This document shows, one piece after another, positions 55,373 to 64,000 of a DNA stretch of 64,000 nucleotides. Position 1 is the stretch's first letter; each line of letters opens with the position of its first letter. The stretch is from Gp1-AA145 sp963757135 (GTDB lineage Bacteria > Acidobacteriota > Terriglobia > Terriglobales > Acidobacteriaceae), in the NCBI GenBank assembly GCA_963757135.1, contig CAVWQE010000009.1:124001-188000 (forward strand), in the 5' to 3' direction. The position numbers were made by a program, and so were the translations under genes. Below the pieces are notes generated by a model, which did no database searches, had not been told where the DNA came from, and was given only the letters and a program-made list of their open reading frames with translations.

Positions 55373-55822
55373 CTATTTTTTTCGCAGATAGCTGTCGGTC
55401 TTGTTGAGCCAGTCGGCCCGCGGAGGATGGAATACGTCGATGCCTAACGTATCCTCCAGCGCAATGGCTTCATGCGGCATATCGGGAGGTATGGTCAGCA
55501 CTTCCCCGGATCGGACCACGATCTCTTTTCCATCGATCAGAAATTTGAGAGCGCCTTCGATAATTGTACTCAACTGCTCGTTTTCATGACTGTGCATCGG
55601 GACCACGCACCCTTTCCGGAGAAGAATGCGTGCGAGCATGATTTCCTGTCCAACGATCAGTTGGCGCTCGAAGAGCGGCGTAAGGATCTCACGTTCGACC
55701 TGATTCCAAGCCAAGTGTCGCAACTTTGCAGGTGCACGGCGGCGGCTGACGGTTCCTGTGAGAGCGACTCGGGTTTTGTTCTTAGACGAAGAAAGCTTCT
55801 TTTTTGCAGTCGTTTTCTTCAT
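55373..55822 (-). CDS. Cupin-domain protein
   Basis: The 149 residues hold a Lys/Arg/Ser-rich N-terminal tail (about 35 residues) and a cupin barrel. Metal ligands are HSHENEQLS and, further on, PPDMPHEAIALEDT. The tail is basic enough to touch nucleic acid but is more likely disordered. The gene is three bases downstream of the SDR gene, so the pair are co-translated. Cupins of this size bind a small ligand or act as mild enzymes; the role here is unknown. Confidence 0.8.
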   Translation of the reverse strand: MKKTTAKKKLSSSKNKTRVALTGTVSRRRAPAKLRHLAWNQVEREILTPLFERQLIVGQEIMLARILLRKGCVVPMHSHENEQLSTIIEGALKFLIDGKEIVVRSGEVLTIPPDMPHEAIALEDTLGIDVFHPPRADWLNKTDSYLRKK

Positions 55823-55825
55823 GGA

Positions 55826-56614
55826 TCACAATCCTTTGTAGGCTCCGCCATCTACCAGAATGGTTTGTCCGGTGATGTATGAGGCGCGTTCGGACGCAAG
55901 CCACACAATTGTATCCGCAACTTCGCGCGGTTCGGCGACTCGCTTCAACGCCGAGTCGGCCGCCCACATTGCAAAAATTTCGTCTTCGCTTTTTCCCTGC
56001 GATGATGATCTCGCGCTGGCAAGCTCCTTTAAACGACCGGTCGCAGTGTATCCCGGGCCGACATTATTCACCAGAATGCCGTCCTTGCCGAATTCATTGG
56101 ACAGGCTCTTCATCAGGCCAACAACCCCAGCCCGCACTGCGTTGGAAAGGACAAGATCAGGAACCGGCTGCTTCGTCGAAATCGAAGTCAGCGTAATGAA
56201 CCGCCCCCAGCGTTTCCGTTGCATGTGAGGAATTACTTCGCGCGCGAAGTAGACCGTGCTCATGAAGTTCGACTCTATGGCCTTACGCCAGTCTTCAATC
56301 GTGGCGGCCAGAAAAGCTTTAGCGGGTGGACCGCCTGCATTCGCGACGCATATATCCACACCGCCGAATTTGTCAGCCACTGTCGAGACAAAACCAGCCA
56401 CTGCAGCTGCGTCGGTTACGTCAAGGGCTTGGGTGAATACCTCTGCCTTGTATTGGGCACGAATCTTCTCCGCCGCAGCCTCAAGCTTCGCCGCATTGCG
56501 GGCGCACATGGCGATCCGAGCCCCCTCGGCCGCAAATGCTTCTGCGGTGGCGAGCCCAATACCCTGGCTGGAACCCGCGACGATTGCCGCTCGCCCTTTC
56601 AAACCTAATTCCAT
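55826..56614 (-). CDS. SDR-family protein lacking the YxxxK pair
   Basis: This 262-residue Rossmann protein has GSSQGIGLATAEAFAAEGARI (cofactor loop), CVANAGGPP and the C-terminal ITGQTILVDGGAY, as in 3-oxoacyl-ACP reductases. At the active site the usual YxxxK region reads LVLSNAVRAG, with Ser and Arg where Tyr and Lys are expected. That variant is known in a divergent SDR group and may alter or abolish activity. The start at MELGLKGRA is preferred over a TTG two codons earlier. Confidence 0.8.
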   Translation of the reverse strand: MELGLKGRAAIVAGSSQGIGLATAEAFAAEGARIAMCARNAAKLEAAAEKIRAQYKAEVFTQALDVTDAAAVAGFVSTVADKFGGVDICVANAGGPPAKAFLAATIEDWRKAIESNFMSTVYFAREVIPHMQRKRWGRFITLTSISTKQPVPDLVLSNAVRAGVVGLMKSLSNEFGKDGILVNNVGPGYTATGRLKELASARSSSQGKSEDEIFAMWAADSALKRVAEPREVADTIVWLASERASYITGQTILVDGGAYKGL

Positions 56615-56702
56615 AAGCAAGGAATTATAGACGGAGTCTCGGCCATCCTTCGCTTGCCCCGCAGCCGCGAGAAAGTTACCCTTAATAGCAAAAGGAGCGC
56701 CA

Positions 56703-57914
56703 ATGAAGCGTCACCGCTTTCATCCGGAAACTGAGTCAGTTCGCGGCGCTTCAAATCTCGATAAACAAAACGCGCCTTTGGCGCAGGCGATTTATCAGAC
56801 ATCCACTTTTCAAGTTACCGACTCTGATCAACAACTCCGCGCCGCCGGCACGGACATGTTCTACACCCGATATGGAAATCCGACACATACCGCAGTTGAG
56901 AGTGCGATTGCAGAGCTGGAAGGCACAGATGCCGCGTTGCTTTTCGCGTCTGGGATGAACGCAATTACGAGCAGCATTCTGTCAGTGGTGAGGGCCGGCG
57001 ATCATATCGTCGCTCAGCACGACATTTACGGTGGAGTTACGAAATTTCTTTCAGCGTGGCTGCCCAAGTTTGGGATTGAAACTACGTTTGTCGATACCAC
57101 CGACTACGAGCAGCACCGGCGCGCGATTCGTCCGAATACGAAGCTGCTGTATCTGGAGTCTCCAACGAATCCGACGTTGAAAGTGGTCGACCTGGCGAAG
57201 GTCGTGGCAATCGCTCGCGAACACAAGCTGACCACTTTCATCGACGCAACTTTCGCCACTCCCATTAACCTGCGGCCAGCTGAGGCAGGTATCGATCTGG
57301 TATTGCATTCGGGAACAAAATACCTGAGCGGACACACCGATTTAATCTGTGGTATCGCGGCGGGCCGCCGGGACCTAATTGAAACGATCCGTCAAAATCG
57401 GACCACACTTGGGGGCTGCATGGACCCCCACGCCGCGTTCATGTTGCTGCGCGGGATCAAGACGCTGGCCGTCCGTGTGGAAAAGCAGAATGAAAGCGCT
57501 CTGAAAATCGCGCAGTTTCTAGCCGCCCATTCCGGTGTGAGATCGGTTAATTATCCCTTTCTGGAAGGGCACCCTCAGCGGGAGCTGGCCATACAACAGA
57601 TGAAAGGTGGTGGCGGCGTAGTCAGCTTTGAAATTAAAGGCAGCGGCGATGACGCAAAGAGATTGAGCGAGTCGCTGCGCCTGTTCACATTAGCACCAAG
57701 CCTGGGCGGAGTAGAGTCTCTGGTTTCGATCCCGGTGCTTACGTCTCACGCAATGATCTCTGCAGAGCACCGCCAAAAGATGGGCGTGACAGATCAACTT
57801 ATCCGGCTTTCGGTAGGAATCGAAAATACCGACGATTTGATTGCTGACCTGGATCAAGCTTTGAATACCGCGGTTCCAGCGGCATGGCATGCAGAAACTC
57901 CGGTGGCTCGCTGA
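56703..57914 (+). CDS. Cys/Met metabolism PLP enzyme (trans-sulfuration)
   Basis: The 403-residue protein is a fold-type I PLP enzyme of the cystathionine gamma-synthase/lyase family. It has YQTSTFQVTDSDQQLRAAG, YTRYGNPTH, the Schiff-base lysine in LHSGTKYLSGHTD, and GGVESLVSIPVLTSHA. Methionine gamma-lyase, cystathionine beta- or gamma-lyase and O-acetylhomoserine sulfhydrylase share these motifs, so the precise reaction is open. It is alone and may take part in methionine or cysteine supply. Its upstream spacer shows no SAM riboswitch that I can recognise. Confidence 0.88.
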   Translation: MKRHRFHPETESVRGASNLDKQNAPLAQAIYQTSTFQVTDSDQQLRAAGTDMFYTRYGNPTHTAVESAIAELEGTDAALLFASGMNAITSSILSVVRAGDHIVAQHDIYGGVTKFLSAWLPKFGIETTFVDTTDYEQHRRAIRPNTKLLYLESPTNPTLKVVDLAKVVAIAREHKLTTFIDATFATPINLRPAEAGIDLVLHSGTKYLSGHTDLICGIAAGRRDLIETIRQNRTTLGGCMDPHAAFMLLRGIKTLAVRVEKQNESALKIAQFLAAHSGVRSVNYPFLEGHPQRELAIQQMKGGGGVVSFEIKGSGDDAKRLSESLRLFTLAPSLGGVESLVSIPVLTSHAMISAEHRQKMGVTDQLIRLSVGIENTDDLIADLDQALNTAVPAAWHAETPVAR

Positions 57915-58068
57915 AAGCGCCATACCAAGCAGTTCAGCGTAGAACGCAACGCGCCAATAAACGTCAGATGCGGCGTTTTGTTAGACTTATCGAGTTTTGA
58001 GACCACTTCCTGCGAGGTTTTACCATCCGACTGAAGTCATAGTTATAACTAGAGGAGGGGACCCAGCC

Positions 58069-59823
58069 ATGAAGAAAGCTTTAAAATGGATAGGCATTAT
58101 CGTAGCCGTTCTAATTGTCATTGTGCTCGTTCTTCCATTCCTGATCAATGTCAACGCATTTCGGCCTCGCATCGAATCTGAGCTGACCAACGCTCTAGGC
58201 CGCAAAGTGACGGTAGGAAATCTGAGCCTCTCGCTGTGGTCGGGCAGCCTTGCCGCACATAATATCGCCATCGCCGACGATCCCGCATTCGGCAACACGC
58301 CTTTCGTAAAGGCCGACGCGCTCAACGTTGGCGTGAATGTTATCCCGCTGATCATGTCGAAGACGCTTGAAGTTCGAGAGATCACACTTACCCGGCCTCA
58401 GGTCACGCTTCTACGAACGCCTGCGGGTAAGTGGAATTTCTCTTCGCTCGGTAACCAAGCGGGTGCACCCGGGGCTGCTCCAGCAGCAACGCAGACGGAG
58501 GCTTCATCAAAGCCGGCGCCGTCAAACTCCGCCCAGAATAAGCCTGCACCGGAGAAACAGTCGGCACCCGCCTCAGCACCCTCGCCCGAGCAGAAGAGTT
58601 CGTCGGAACAGGGTTTGGAGCAAAACCTTTCCGTCGGAAAACTGAACATCCGAAGCGGACAAATCTCCGTTGCCGATACAAACGCGCCGGGAAAGCCGCG
58701 AGTCTATAAAAATGTAGATGTCAGCGTGAAGGATTTTTCGTTTTCATCGCAGTTCCCATTCGAGTTGACGGCAGACTTGCCGGGTGGAGGAAACGTAAAG
58801 CTGGATGGCACTGGGGGCCCTATTAGTCGCGCCGACGCCTCGCTTACCCCACTGCAAGCAAAGATTTCTGTCAACCAACTCGACTTGGCAAAGTCGGGTT
58901 TTGTTGACCCTTCATCTGGATTTTCGGGCCTGGTAAATTTTGCCGGCACGGTGCAATCGGATGGCAATCAGGCCCGGAGTGCGGGTAGCGCAACGGCAGA
59001 CAAGCTGAAACTCTCTCCCAAGGGCACGCCCGCGCAGCGCGCGATCAGCATGAAATATGCGACTGTCTATGAGCTGCAAAAACAGACGGGTCAGCTCACG
59101 CAAGGCGATGCTTCTGTTGGGAAAGCCAGCGCGAACCTGAGTGGGGCGTTCGATCTACACGGGCCGACGCCAGTATTGAATATGAAGCTCAACGCCGACA
59201 ACATGCCGGTCGATGATCTTCAGACCCTGCTGCCTGCTCTCGGCGTGACCTTGCCATCGGGTTCATCGCTGCAGGGGGGCATGCTCTCGGCAGATCTCAC
59301 CATAACCGGGCCGGTAGCTCAAGTGGTAATTGCTGGCCCAGTGAAGCTTGCGAACACCAAGCTGGCTGGCTTCGATATGGGAGCGAAAATGTCGGCCATC
59401 TCCGCTCTCACTGGCGCCAAGACCGGACCCGATACATCCATTCAGAATTTCAGCTCGAATGTGCGTTATGCTCCAAGCGGAACTCAAATGGAAAACGTAA
59501 ACCTGGTGCTGCCCGCGCTTGGAACCGTCACCGGAAGCGGCACGGTGAGCCCGCAGAATGCGTTGGACTATACGATGAAGGCGAGTTTGAACGGCAGTGT
59601 GGTGAGCGGAGCCTCCAAACTAGCAGGCCTCAGCGGCAATGCAGGCACGATTCCGTTCTTCATCCAGGGAACGGCATCAGACCCGAAGTTCGTTCCCGAT
59701 GTAAAAGGAATGGTCGGCAGCCAGTTGAGCAATCGCCTGGGATCCCAGGTTCCGGGCGGGCAGAACGCGCAAGGCGCCATCAATGCAATCGGCGGCCTGT
59801 TCGGAAAAAAGAAAAAGCAATAG
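58069..59823 (+). CDS. AsmA family protein
   Basis: The 584-residue protein begins with one transmembrane helix (LKWIGIIVAVLIVIVLVLPFLINVN). The AsmA N-terminal block follows (FRPRIESELTNALGRKVTVGNLSLSLWSGSLAAHNIAIADDPAFG), then a Pro/Ala/Gln-rich linker (about 165-205) and repeated beta strands to a Lys-rich end. AsmA-like proteins sit in the envelope and are linked to outer-membrane protein or phospholipid transport between membranes. The ATG with AGAGGAGGGG ahead of it fixes the start. Confidence 0.88.
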   Translation: MKKALKWIGIIVAVLIVIVLVLPFLINVNAFRPRIESELTNALGRKVTVGNLSLSLWSGSLAAHNIAIADDPAFGNTPFVKADALNVGVNVIPLIMSKTLEVREITLTRPQVTLLRTPAGKWNFSSLGNQAGAPGAAPAATQTEASSKPAPSNSAQNKPAPEKQSAPASAPSPEQKSSSEQGLEQNLSVGKLNIRSGQISVADTNAPGKPRVYKNVDVSVKDFSFSSQFPFELTADLPGGGNVKLDGTGGPISRADASLTPLQAKISVNQLDLAKSGFVDPSSGFSGLVNFAGTVQSDGNQARSAGSATADKLKLSPKGTPAQRAISMKYATVYELQKQTGQLTQGDASVGKASANLSGAFDLHGPTPVLNMKLNADNMPVDDLQTLLPALGVTLPSGSSLQGGMLSADLTITGPVAQVVIAGPVKLANTKLAGFDMGAKMSAISALTGAKTGPDTSIQNFSSNVRYAPSGTQMENVNLVLPALGTVTGSGTVSPQNALDYTMKASLNGSVVSGASKLAGLSGNAGTIPFFIQGTASDPKFVPDVKGMVGSQLSNRLGSQVPGGQNAQGAINAIGGLFGKKKKQ

Positions 59824-59826
59824 CCG

Positions 59827-61332
59827 CTACTGCAGCTTAACTATTGCAACGCCATATCCATTCAAGCTCAGTTTGGTAGGAGACGTGGCTGAAATCGTTT
59901 GCGGCGCTGGGCCAGTGGCCGGATTGGTCGAAGAGTCAATCAACACCTGAGTGGCGTTGCTGAACGGACCCAGGGCGCTGACGTCAACCGCGACGTTGGC
60001 GGTCAGCCCATCTCCGTTATTGTCGGTTGCTGAAGCGACCGCATGGTTCGCGACCATGACAACCACGCTGCCGTCGGTGTTCATGATGGGCAGAACCTCG
60101 ATCTCCGAGCCGTCGGAATTGGTGGACTGAAGTAATTGCGCGCCACTGCCCGAGGGAAACATCTGCGCTAACCAGTAGTCCACCCAATAGCTGAGCTGCG
60201 GGTTCCCGGTGTTGAAATCTACTTCGCCGAATTGCGCGTCGGCGTCAAAGTCCCAGTGATAGAGGGCCTTCGCTCCGGCTCTGCCAACCTGAGAAAACAC
60301 ATACGGCCGCCATGCGGCGAAGAACGCGCTTGATCCTCGCTTATCGGTAACGAACGCAGTGTTGTTGCAAGCGCTGATGCCGCCACCTTTGTCGAAATCG
60401 GCATTGACGTTGTTTTCGGTGATCCAGAGGGGAACGTTGCTGAGCGCCGCATTGGTAGAGAGGTCATTGTAGATGGTCTGCACGCTACTGGCGAAACCAG
60501 GAACAGTATTGAAGACCTGCTGGTCGGTGTCCCTCTGATTGCAAGATGAATAGTAGTGGCTGGCGACGGCGTCCACCCGGGCATTCACATTGGCAGCGAA
60601 AGTCTGCGTCCAGTCCTCGGAGCCGCAGCAGAGTTCAAGGGCAACGTATTTGATGTTTGGATCGGCGGACTGCATCGCGGGAACGACCGCGTTGTACATG
60701 GTCGTGTATTCGGTGGCATCGAGACTATTGTTGATGCTGGGCTCGTTGTAAATCCCCCACCACGTAATATGCGTAGCTGACGGCGAAAGGAAGTGCACCC
60801 CGGACGAAGTGAATCCGCCGGTGTTGTAGTACTGGACGAGGTTTTTTGAGTATGCGGCGAATTGCGTGAATGTGAGGTCCGTGAAGCTCTGGCTGCTGTC
60901 GTTGTTCACGTACATGAACGGCGGCGCCTTGGCGATCTGAAATTCCGGACTGTGATCTCCTACCCCGAGCACCGGTTGTGTGATGCTGTCCAGGACCGTG
61001 AAGTCCCAACTCGTAGAGGTCGTACCAGCCGCGCCCTGGGGCACGCCCTGAGAGATTCCCTGCAGGCGAATGTGGTGGGGCTGCAAATTGCCGAGCAGCG
61101 TGGTTTTGGCAGCTAGCGAAGTCTGGAAAAAAGTGTAATCCCACTCAGCCGGTTGAAACGACGTGGAGAGCGCAACGTCGAAAGAACCAGCAGTAATGTT
61201 ATCAACTGCCACGTTCGCGTTCACGACGCGTGGCGGCGGAGGCGGGTTTGTGTTCACGGACATGCTGCCGCCACCGCAAGCGGAAAAAATTGATATCAGG
61301 AGAAGGGTGGCGCCCAATGCAGGCTTGTTCAT
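59827..61332 (-). CDS. Lipoprotein glycoside hydrolase-like (clan GH-A)
   Basis: The 501-residue protein has a lipobox (LLISIFSACGGG) and then a Pro-rich spacer. A TIM-barrel enzyme pattern follows, with the acid/base Glu in WWGIYNEPSINNSL and the nucleophile Glu in LWITENNVNADF. This resembles GH39/GH5-like glycosidases. Two late beta sections (VVVMVANHAVASATDNNGDG, GYGVAIVKLQ) complete it. The lipid anchor points to the cell surface or periplasm. Substrate is unknown, but polysaccharide breakdown is likely in view of the GH3 and GH94-like genes nearby. Confidence 0.78.
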   Translation of the reverse strand: MNKPALGATLLLISIFSACGGGSMSVNTNPPPPPRVVNANVAVDNITAGSFDVALSTSFQPAEWDYTFFQTSLAAKTTLLGNLQPHHIRLQGISQGVPQGAAGTTSTSWDFTVLDSITQPVLGVGDHSPEFQIAKAPPFMYVNNDSSQSFTDLTFTQFAAYSKNLVQYYNTGGFTSSGVHFLSPSATHITWWGIYNEPSINNSLDATEYTTMYNAVVPAMQSADPNIKYVALELCCGSEDWTQTFAANVNARVDAVASHYYSSCNQRDTDQQVFNTVPGFASSVQTIYNDLSTNAALSNVPLWITENNVNADFDKGGGISACNNTAFVTDKRGSSAFFAAWRPYVFSQVGRAGAKALYHWDFDADAQFGEVDFNTGNPQLSYWVDYWLAQMFPSGSGAQLLQSTNSDGSEIEVLPIMNTDGSVVVMVANHAVASATDNNGDGLTANVAVDVSALGPFSNATQVLIDSSTNPATGPAPQTISATSPTKLSLNGYGVAIVKLQ

Positions 61333-61407
61333 GGCCGAGTATTCTAGCCGATGTGAGCGGTGCAGAATAGCTGGAAAATCGTTTCGATATTGAAAACCCT
61401 GCTGCGG

Positions 61408-62871
61408 CTAGACGTACCCTAATCCCGCCAGACGATCGTGAATCGTCTTTTCGCCTTCACTGTCGCCGGAATCTCCGCCTGCAGATTTCTTTTCGAGGCC
61501 AGCGACAAGAGAGCGGCCCTGCATGGAATCAGGAATCTCATAGCCCGCGAGATCAAGCAGAGTGGGTGCGATGTCAAGCAGGCGGGCACCTTCGTATTCG
61601 CCGCTCAAAGGGCAGTTCGGCGCCGCGAGAATAAAAGTTCCGTACTGCGCATGATTGCAGCCGTCAGGGCCGGTGTCGTTTTCCTGAACGTGAATCGCGG
61701 GGTGACCGACGCTGCCAATGGAGCGCCAGTACAGCCTGCCGAAGTGCACAATGAGATCAGGCGCGACGTTGCGGACATTTTGATAAAGCTCTTTTGGTTT
61801 GAAGACAAGCGAATTGAGCGGTTGTTCTTTGTCGTCGGCCAGGGCCTCAAACTTCGCCTTCATTTCGTTCTGGAAGGATTCGTATTCTGCTGCTGGAATC
61901 ACGCCGTTCGGCTCGCGTCCCTGGACATTGAAGAACACGCGCGCGTAGTAGCCGCCTTCGCTCCAGACACGCGTCTTCGACCAATCCACGTTCAGCTTGT
62001 CGAATGGCGTGAGGGTCGTCGGATATTCGTTCAACACCAAAAGGCCTTCGCGAATCAGCCATTCGTTGACGGCTATGCCGCCATCAAGGCGCTGCGCGCC
62101 GTGGTCGGAGACCACGAGAACCAGCGTGTCGTCATCGAGCAATTCGAGCGCCTTGCCAATCTGCTCATCCAGCCACAAGTAATATTCCGGGATCGCGTCC
62201 TGATAAGGATTGCCCGCCTCAAATTGCACGTGCTTTTCGTCGAAGTAATTCCAGAATCCGTGGTGCATGCGGTCCAGGCCGATATCCACGAAATGAAAGT
62301 AGTCCCACTCCTGCTCTTTCAACAGCCAGTGGACGACCTTCCACTGCTTCTCGCTCATTTTGAAGATTTCGTCTTTCAGCCAGTCTTTGCGATCAGTGCG
62401 GAAATTCTTTACGTCAACCGGGTACTCGCCTACGAGTTCATTGATCTTCGTCTTGAAGGACGCCGGATGCGTGAAGTCGTTCCTGGCCGTGTCAGGAGTC
62501 AGAAAACATCCGATGCTGATGCCGTTGATTTTCCGCGGAGGATAGTTCGGCGGAACCCCAACAATGATGGAGCGCTTCCCTTCCCGCGCCAACTGGTCCC
62601 ACATGGCAAGAGCCTTGATGGAAGCTGAGTTGGCGAATCCGAGCTTGTCATAAGAATGATCAGTGCGATTGCGGAATCCATACACGCCGAGCGAGCCAGG
62701 ATCCTGGCTGGTACACATGCACATCCACGCGGGAACGGTGATCGGGGGATACACGCTTTCAAGGCGGCCGTAAACGCCGGCTTCCATGAGGCGGCGAATG
62801 TTTACCAGGCGCTCATCGCCAAAGACCACCTCCGGCGCGGCGCAGTCGAGTCCTAGAACGCAGATTTTCAT
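61408..62871 (-). CDS. Alkaline-phosphatase-superfamily enzyme (nucleotide pyrophosphatase-like)
   Basis: The 487 residues follow the type-I phosphodiesterase/nucleotide pyrophosphatase plan: VLGLDCAAPEVVFGDE (metal Asp), ITVPAWMCMCTSQDPG (nucleophile Thr region), DIGLDRMHHGFW, VVSDHGAQRLDGG and a late histidine GHPAIHVQEND. It has no signal peptide. Members cleave phosphodiester or phosphate groups on nucleotides or lipids; substrate is not clear. The start overlaps the stop of the next gene upstream in ATGA fashion, so the two are coupled. Confidence 0.85.
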   Translation of the reverse strand: MKICVLGLDCAAPEVVFGDERLVNIRRLMEAGVYGRLESVYPPITVPAWMCMCTSQDPGSLGVYGFRNRTDHSYDKLGFANSASIKALAMWDQLAREGKRSIIVGVPPNYPPRKINGISIGCFLTPDTARNDFTHPASFKTKINELVGEYPVDVKNFRTDRKDWLKDEIFKMSEKQWKVVHWLLKEQEWDYFHFVDIGLDRMHHGFWNYFDEKHVQFEAGNPYQDAIPEYYLWLDEQIGKALELLDDDTLVLVVSDHGAQRLDGGIAVNEWLIREGLLVLNEYPTTLTPFDKLNVDWSKTRVWSEGGYYARVFFNVQGREPNGVIPAAEYESFQNEMKAKFEALADDKEQPLNSLVFKPKELYQNVRNVAPDLIVHFGRLYWRSIGSVGHPAIHVQENDTGPDGCNHAQYGTFILAAPNCPLSGEYEGARLLDIAPTLLDLAGYEIPDSMQGRSLVAGLEKKSAGGDSGDSEGEKTIHDRLAGLGYV

Positions 62872-64000
62872 GAGAGCAAGCTCGTACCTTCCATGGATTG
62901 AGGAACGGGAACTCCTAAATAATTCAGGATCGTGGGCGCGAGATCAATGATGTTTGCCCCACCCAGGTCCGTGTTTCGGATCACACGGACGGGGGCGCCC
63001 GTGTCTCCAATTCCTACGCGGTTCATGAACACGATGCCTGGCACCGCTTCCGGATCGATGATGTGGTCGCCGCCCCACTTGCGCATATTGTCTTCAATCA
63101 GCGAATTGGCGAATCCGCCCACTGCGCTCTGCCACGAGACGCGAAATCCGGGATTGAAATTCACCAGCAGATCGGGGGCATTGGCAGCATAGGGGCCAGA
63201 ATACAAATCCTCGCGGCGTGAAACGCTGCGAATCGCTGGTGCCTGAGGGTGGGAATCAATGATTCTACCGAGCCCGGATTGAATTGCATTGCGCAGCTTC
63301 TCCGCTTCCGTTCCTTCCTCAACGATACCGTCGCGCTCACGGCCTTTGAAGTTCAAGTAAATGCCGCCAAGACCAACGGCGTAGGCATAAGTACGCGACC
63401 AATCCACAGATGCGAACGCATCGCCCAACTCTTCACTCGGCTTAGAGCCGTTTTTCAGGGCGAGCAGGCCGTTCTGGTGAAGCCAGGTGTTGGTATCGAA
63501 CGCGCGGCGAAAGGTGTTGAAACCGTGGTCAGAAAGAACAATCAGTAATGTGTTCTCGTCCACTTTGTCGAGCACGGGGGCGAGCAACTTGTCGCAGCGC
63601 GAATAATGCTGCTCAATCAGGGTTGAATAATCTTTGGCTCGATCAGGTTCGTAGCCGGGATGCGAGGGATCGCGAAAACGCCACAGCATATGTTGCACGC
63701 GATCCGGCGTATCGTAAAGCACGAAGAAAAAACCCTCGTTGAAGCGGTCGAGTTCGAAGCGCATCATGCGCTCGCGTTCTGCAATCACGAGCTCACACTG
63801 ATCAAGATAGGCGCATTCATCGAAGCGGCCATTGTTCAACCCATTGTGATCTTCGGCCATTCCCAGGGTCGAAAACAGACCAATACCCCCGGCAAGATCT
63901 TTGGCGTACGTACCGGGGGATGATACCGGGAACACTGGCGCGGCCGGATCGAAGTTCACGGCCGAAAGGTAAAACTCGAGATGTGGCTCAAGCCGCCGAA
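62868..64000 (-). CDS. Second alkaline-phosphatase-superfamily enzyme, N-terminus outside window
   Basis: The frame is open to the window edge, reading ...RRLEPHLEFYLSAVNFDPAAPVF before the shown part, so the gene continues to the right. Visible motifs are LYDTPDRVQHMLWRFRDP, TLLIVLSDHGFNTFRRAFDTNTWL and a C-terminal NRVGIGDTGAPVRVIRNTDLGGANIIDLAPTILNYLG. It is a relative of the gene at 61408-62871 and probably arose by old duplication. The two stop/start codons overlap (TCAT on plus), showing an operon. Confidence 0.85.
   Translation of the reverse strand, partial: RRLEPHLEFYLSAVNFDPAAPVFPVSSPGTYAKDLAGGIGLFSTLGMAEDHNGLNNGRFDECAYLDQCELVIAERERMMRFELDRFNEGFFFVLYDTPDRVQHMLWRFRDPSHPGYEPDRAKDYSTLIEQHYSRCDKLLAPVLDKVDENTLLIVLSDHGFNTFRRAFDTNTWLHQNGLLALKNGSKPSEELGDAFASVDWSRTYAYAVGLGGIYLNFKGRERDGIVEEGTEAEKLRNAIQSGLGRIIDSHPQAPAIRSVSRREDLYSGPYAANAPDLLVNFNPGFRVSWQSAVGGFANSLIEDNMRKWGGDHIIDPEAVPGIVFMNRVGIGDTGAPVRVIRNTDLGGANIIDLAPTILNYLGVPVPQSMEGTSLLS

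Noticed and set aside
55359..55380. Terminator formed by GCGCAATTGCGC and a T-run
   Set aside because: The T-run lies inside the cupin gene on the other strand and no plus-strand gene ends before it.
56621..56702. SAM riboswitch before the trans-sulfuration gene
   Set aside because: No conserved core could be recognised in the short spacer.
61438..62628. 396-codon frame opposite the phosphodiesterase
   Set aside because: It mirrors a well-supported gene and has no start signal.

Overview
The window looks like chromosome from an acidobacterium of the Terriglobia type (Koribacter or Sulfotelmatobacter-like). This is inferred from gene content: a lipid A gene (lpxB), a DUF4139 protein with an inserted carboxypeptidase-regulatory domain, several Tat-exported enzymes, many SDR oxidoreductases, hrcA-grpE-dnaJ, small SRP RNA, and short minisatellites between genes. 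No rRNA gene or CRISPR array was seen.

Bases 1 to about 3970 differ from the rest. They are visibly richer in A and T, carry only tiny genes (two excisionase-type helix-turn-helix genes, a zinc-ribbon protein and several unknowns), and contain 2.3 kb without a convincing gene but packed with ordered repeats. One block has palindromes whose arms differ from copy to copy between constant flanks. Another has about a dozen short iterons in both orientations around an AT-rich core, like a replication origin. The segment ends in the 5' half of a tRNA-Lys(UUU) broken at the anticodon loop. I read it as the terminal part of an integrated element whose integrase and replication genes would lie left of the window.

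From about 4.3 kb the sequence is ordinary high-GC chromosome. 4.3-11.2 kb: a DHFR-like reductase, a Tat amidohydrolase, a decayed IS481-type element, a YdjC deacetylase and a frameshifted DUF4139 protein. 11.4-18.9 kb: a Gly-rich HEAT-repeat protein, recJ with an upstream partner, the SRP RNA, a sugar-binding-like protein and fabH. 19-27.3 kb: an ABC exporter, a GH3 glycosidase, lpxB and an M1-peptidase-like TPR protein. 27.4-33.9 kb: YebC, the dnaJ/grpE/hrcA heat-shock operon, an Mrp-type ATPase and a thioesterase. 34-42 kb: a TPR protein, two SDRs, a LON-domain protein, an AAA ATPase with its VWA partner, a Tat FAD oxidoreductase split at a 7-base homopolymer, and a CDGSH protein. 42-46 kb: a glycosyltransferase, a PIG-L deacetylase and an M61 peptidase. 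46.1-47.3 kb: an IS with clear inverted repeats. 47.4-53 kb: tmk, a Tat GH94-like enzyme running into an 11-copy heptanucleotide repeat, holB, and a zapB-like/zapA pair. 53-58 kb: thrB, thrC, a cupin, an SDR and a Cys/Met trans-sulfuration enzyme. 58-64 kb: AsmA, a glycosidase lipoprotein and two alkaline-phosphatase-superfamily enzymes, the last cut by the window edge.

Several genes are broken by single-base shifts, some in homopolymers. These could be real mutations, phase-variable tracts or sequencing errors, and reads would be needed to tell. The most interesting part for new biology is the repeat-rich element in the first 4 kb.
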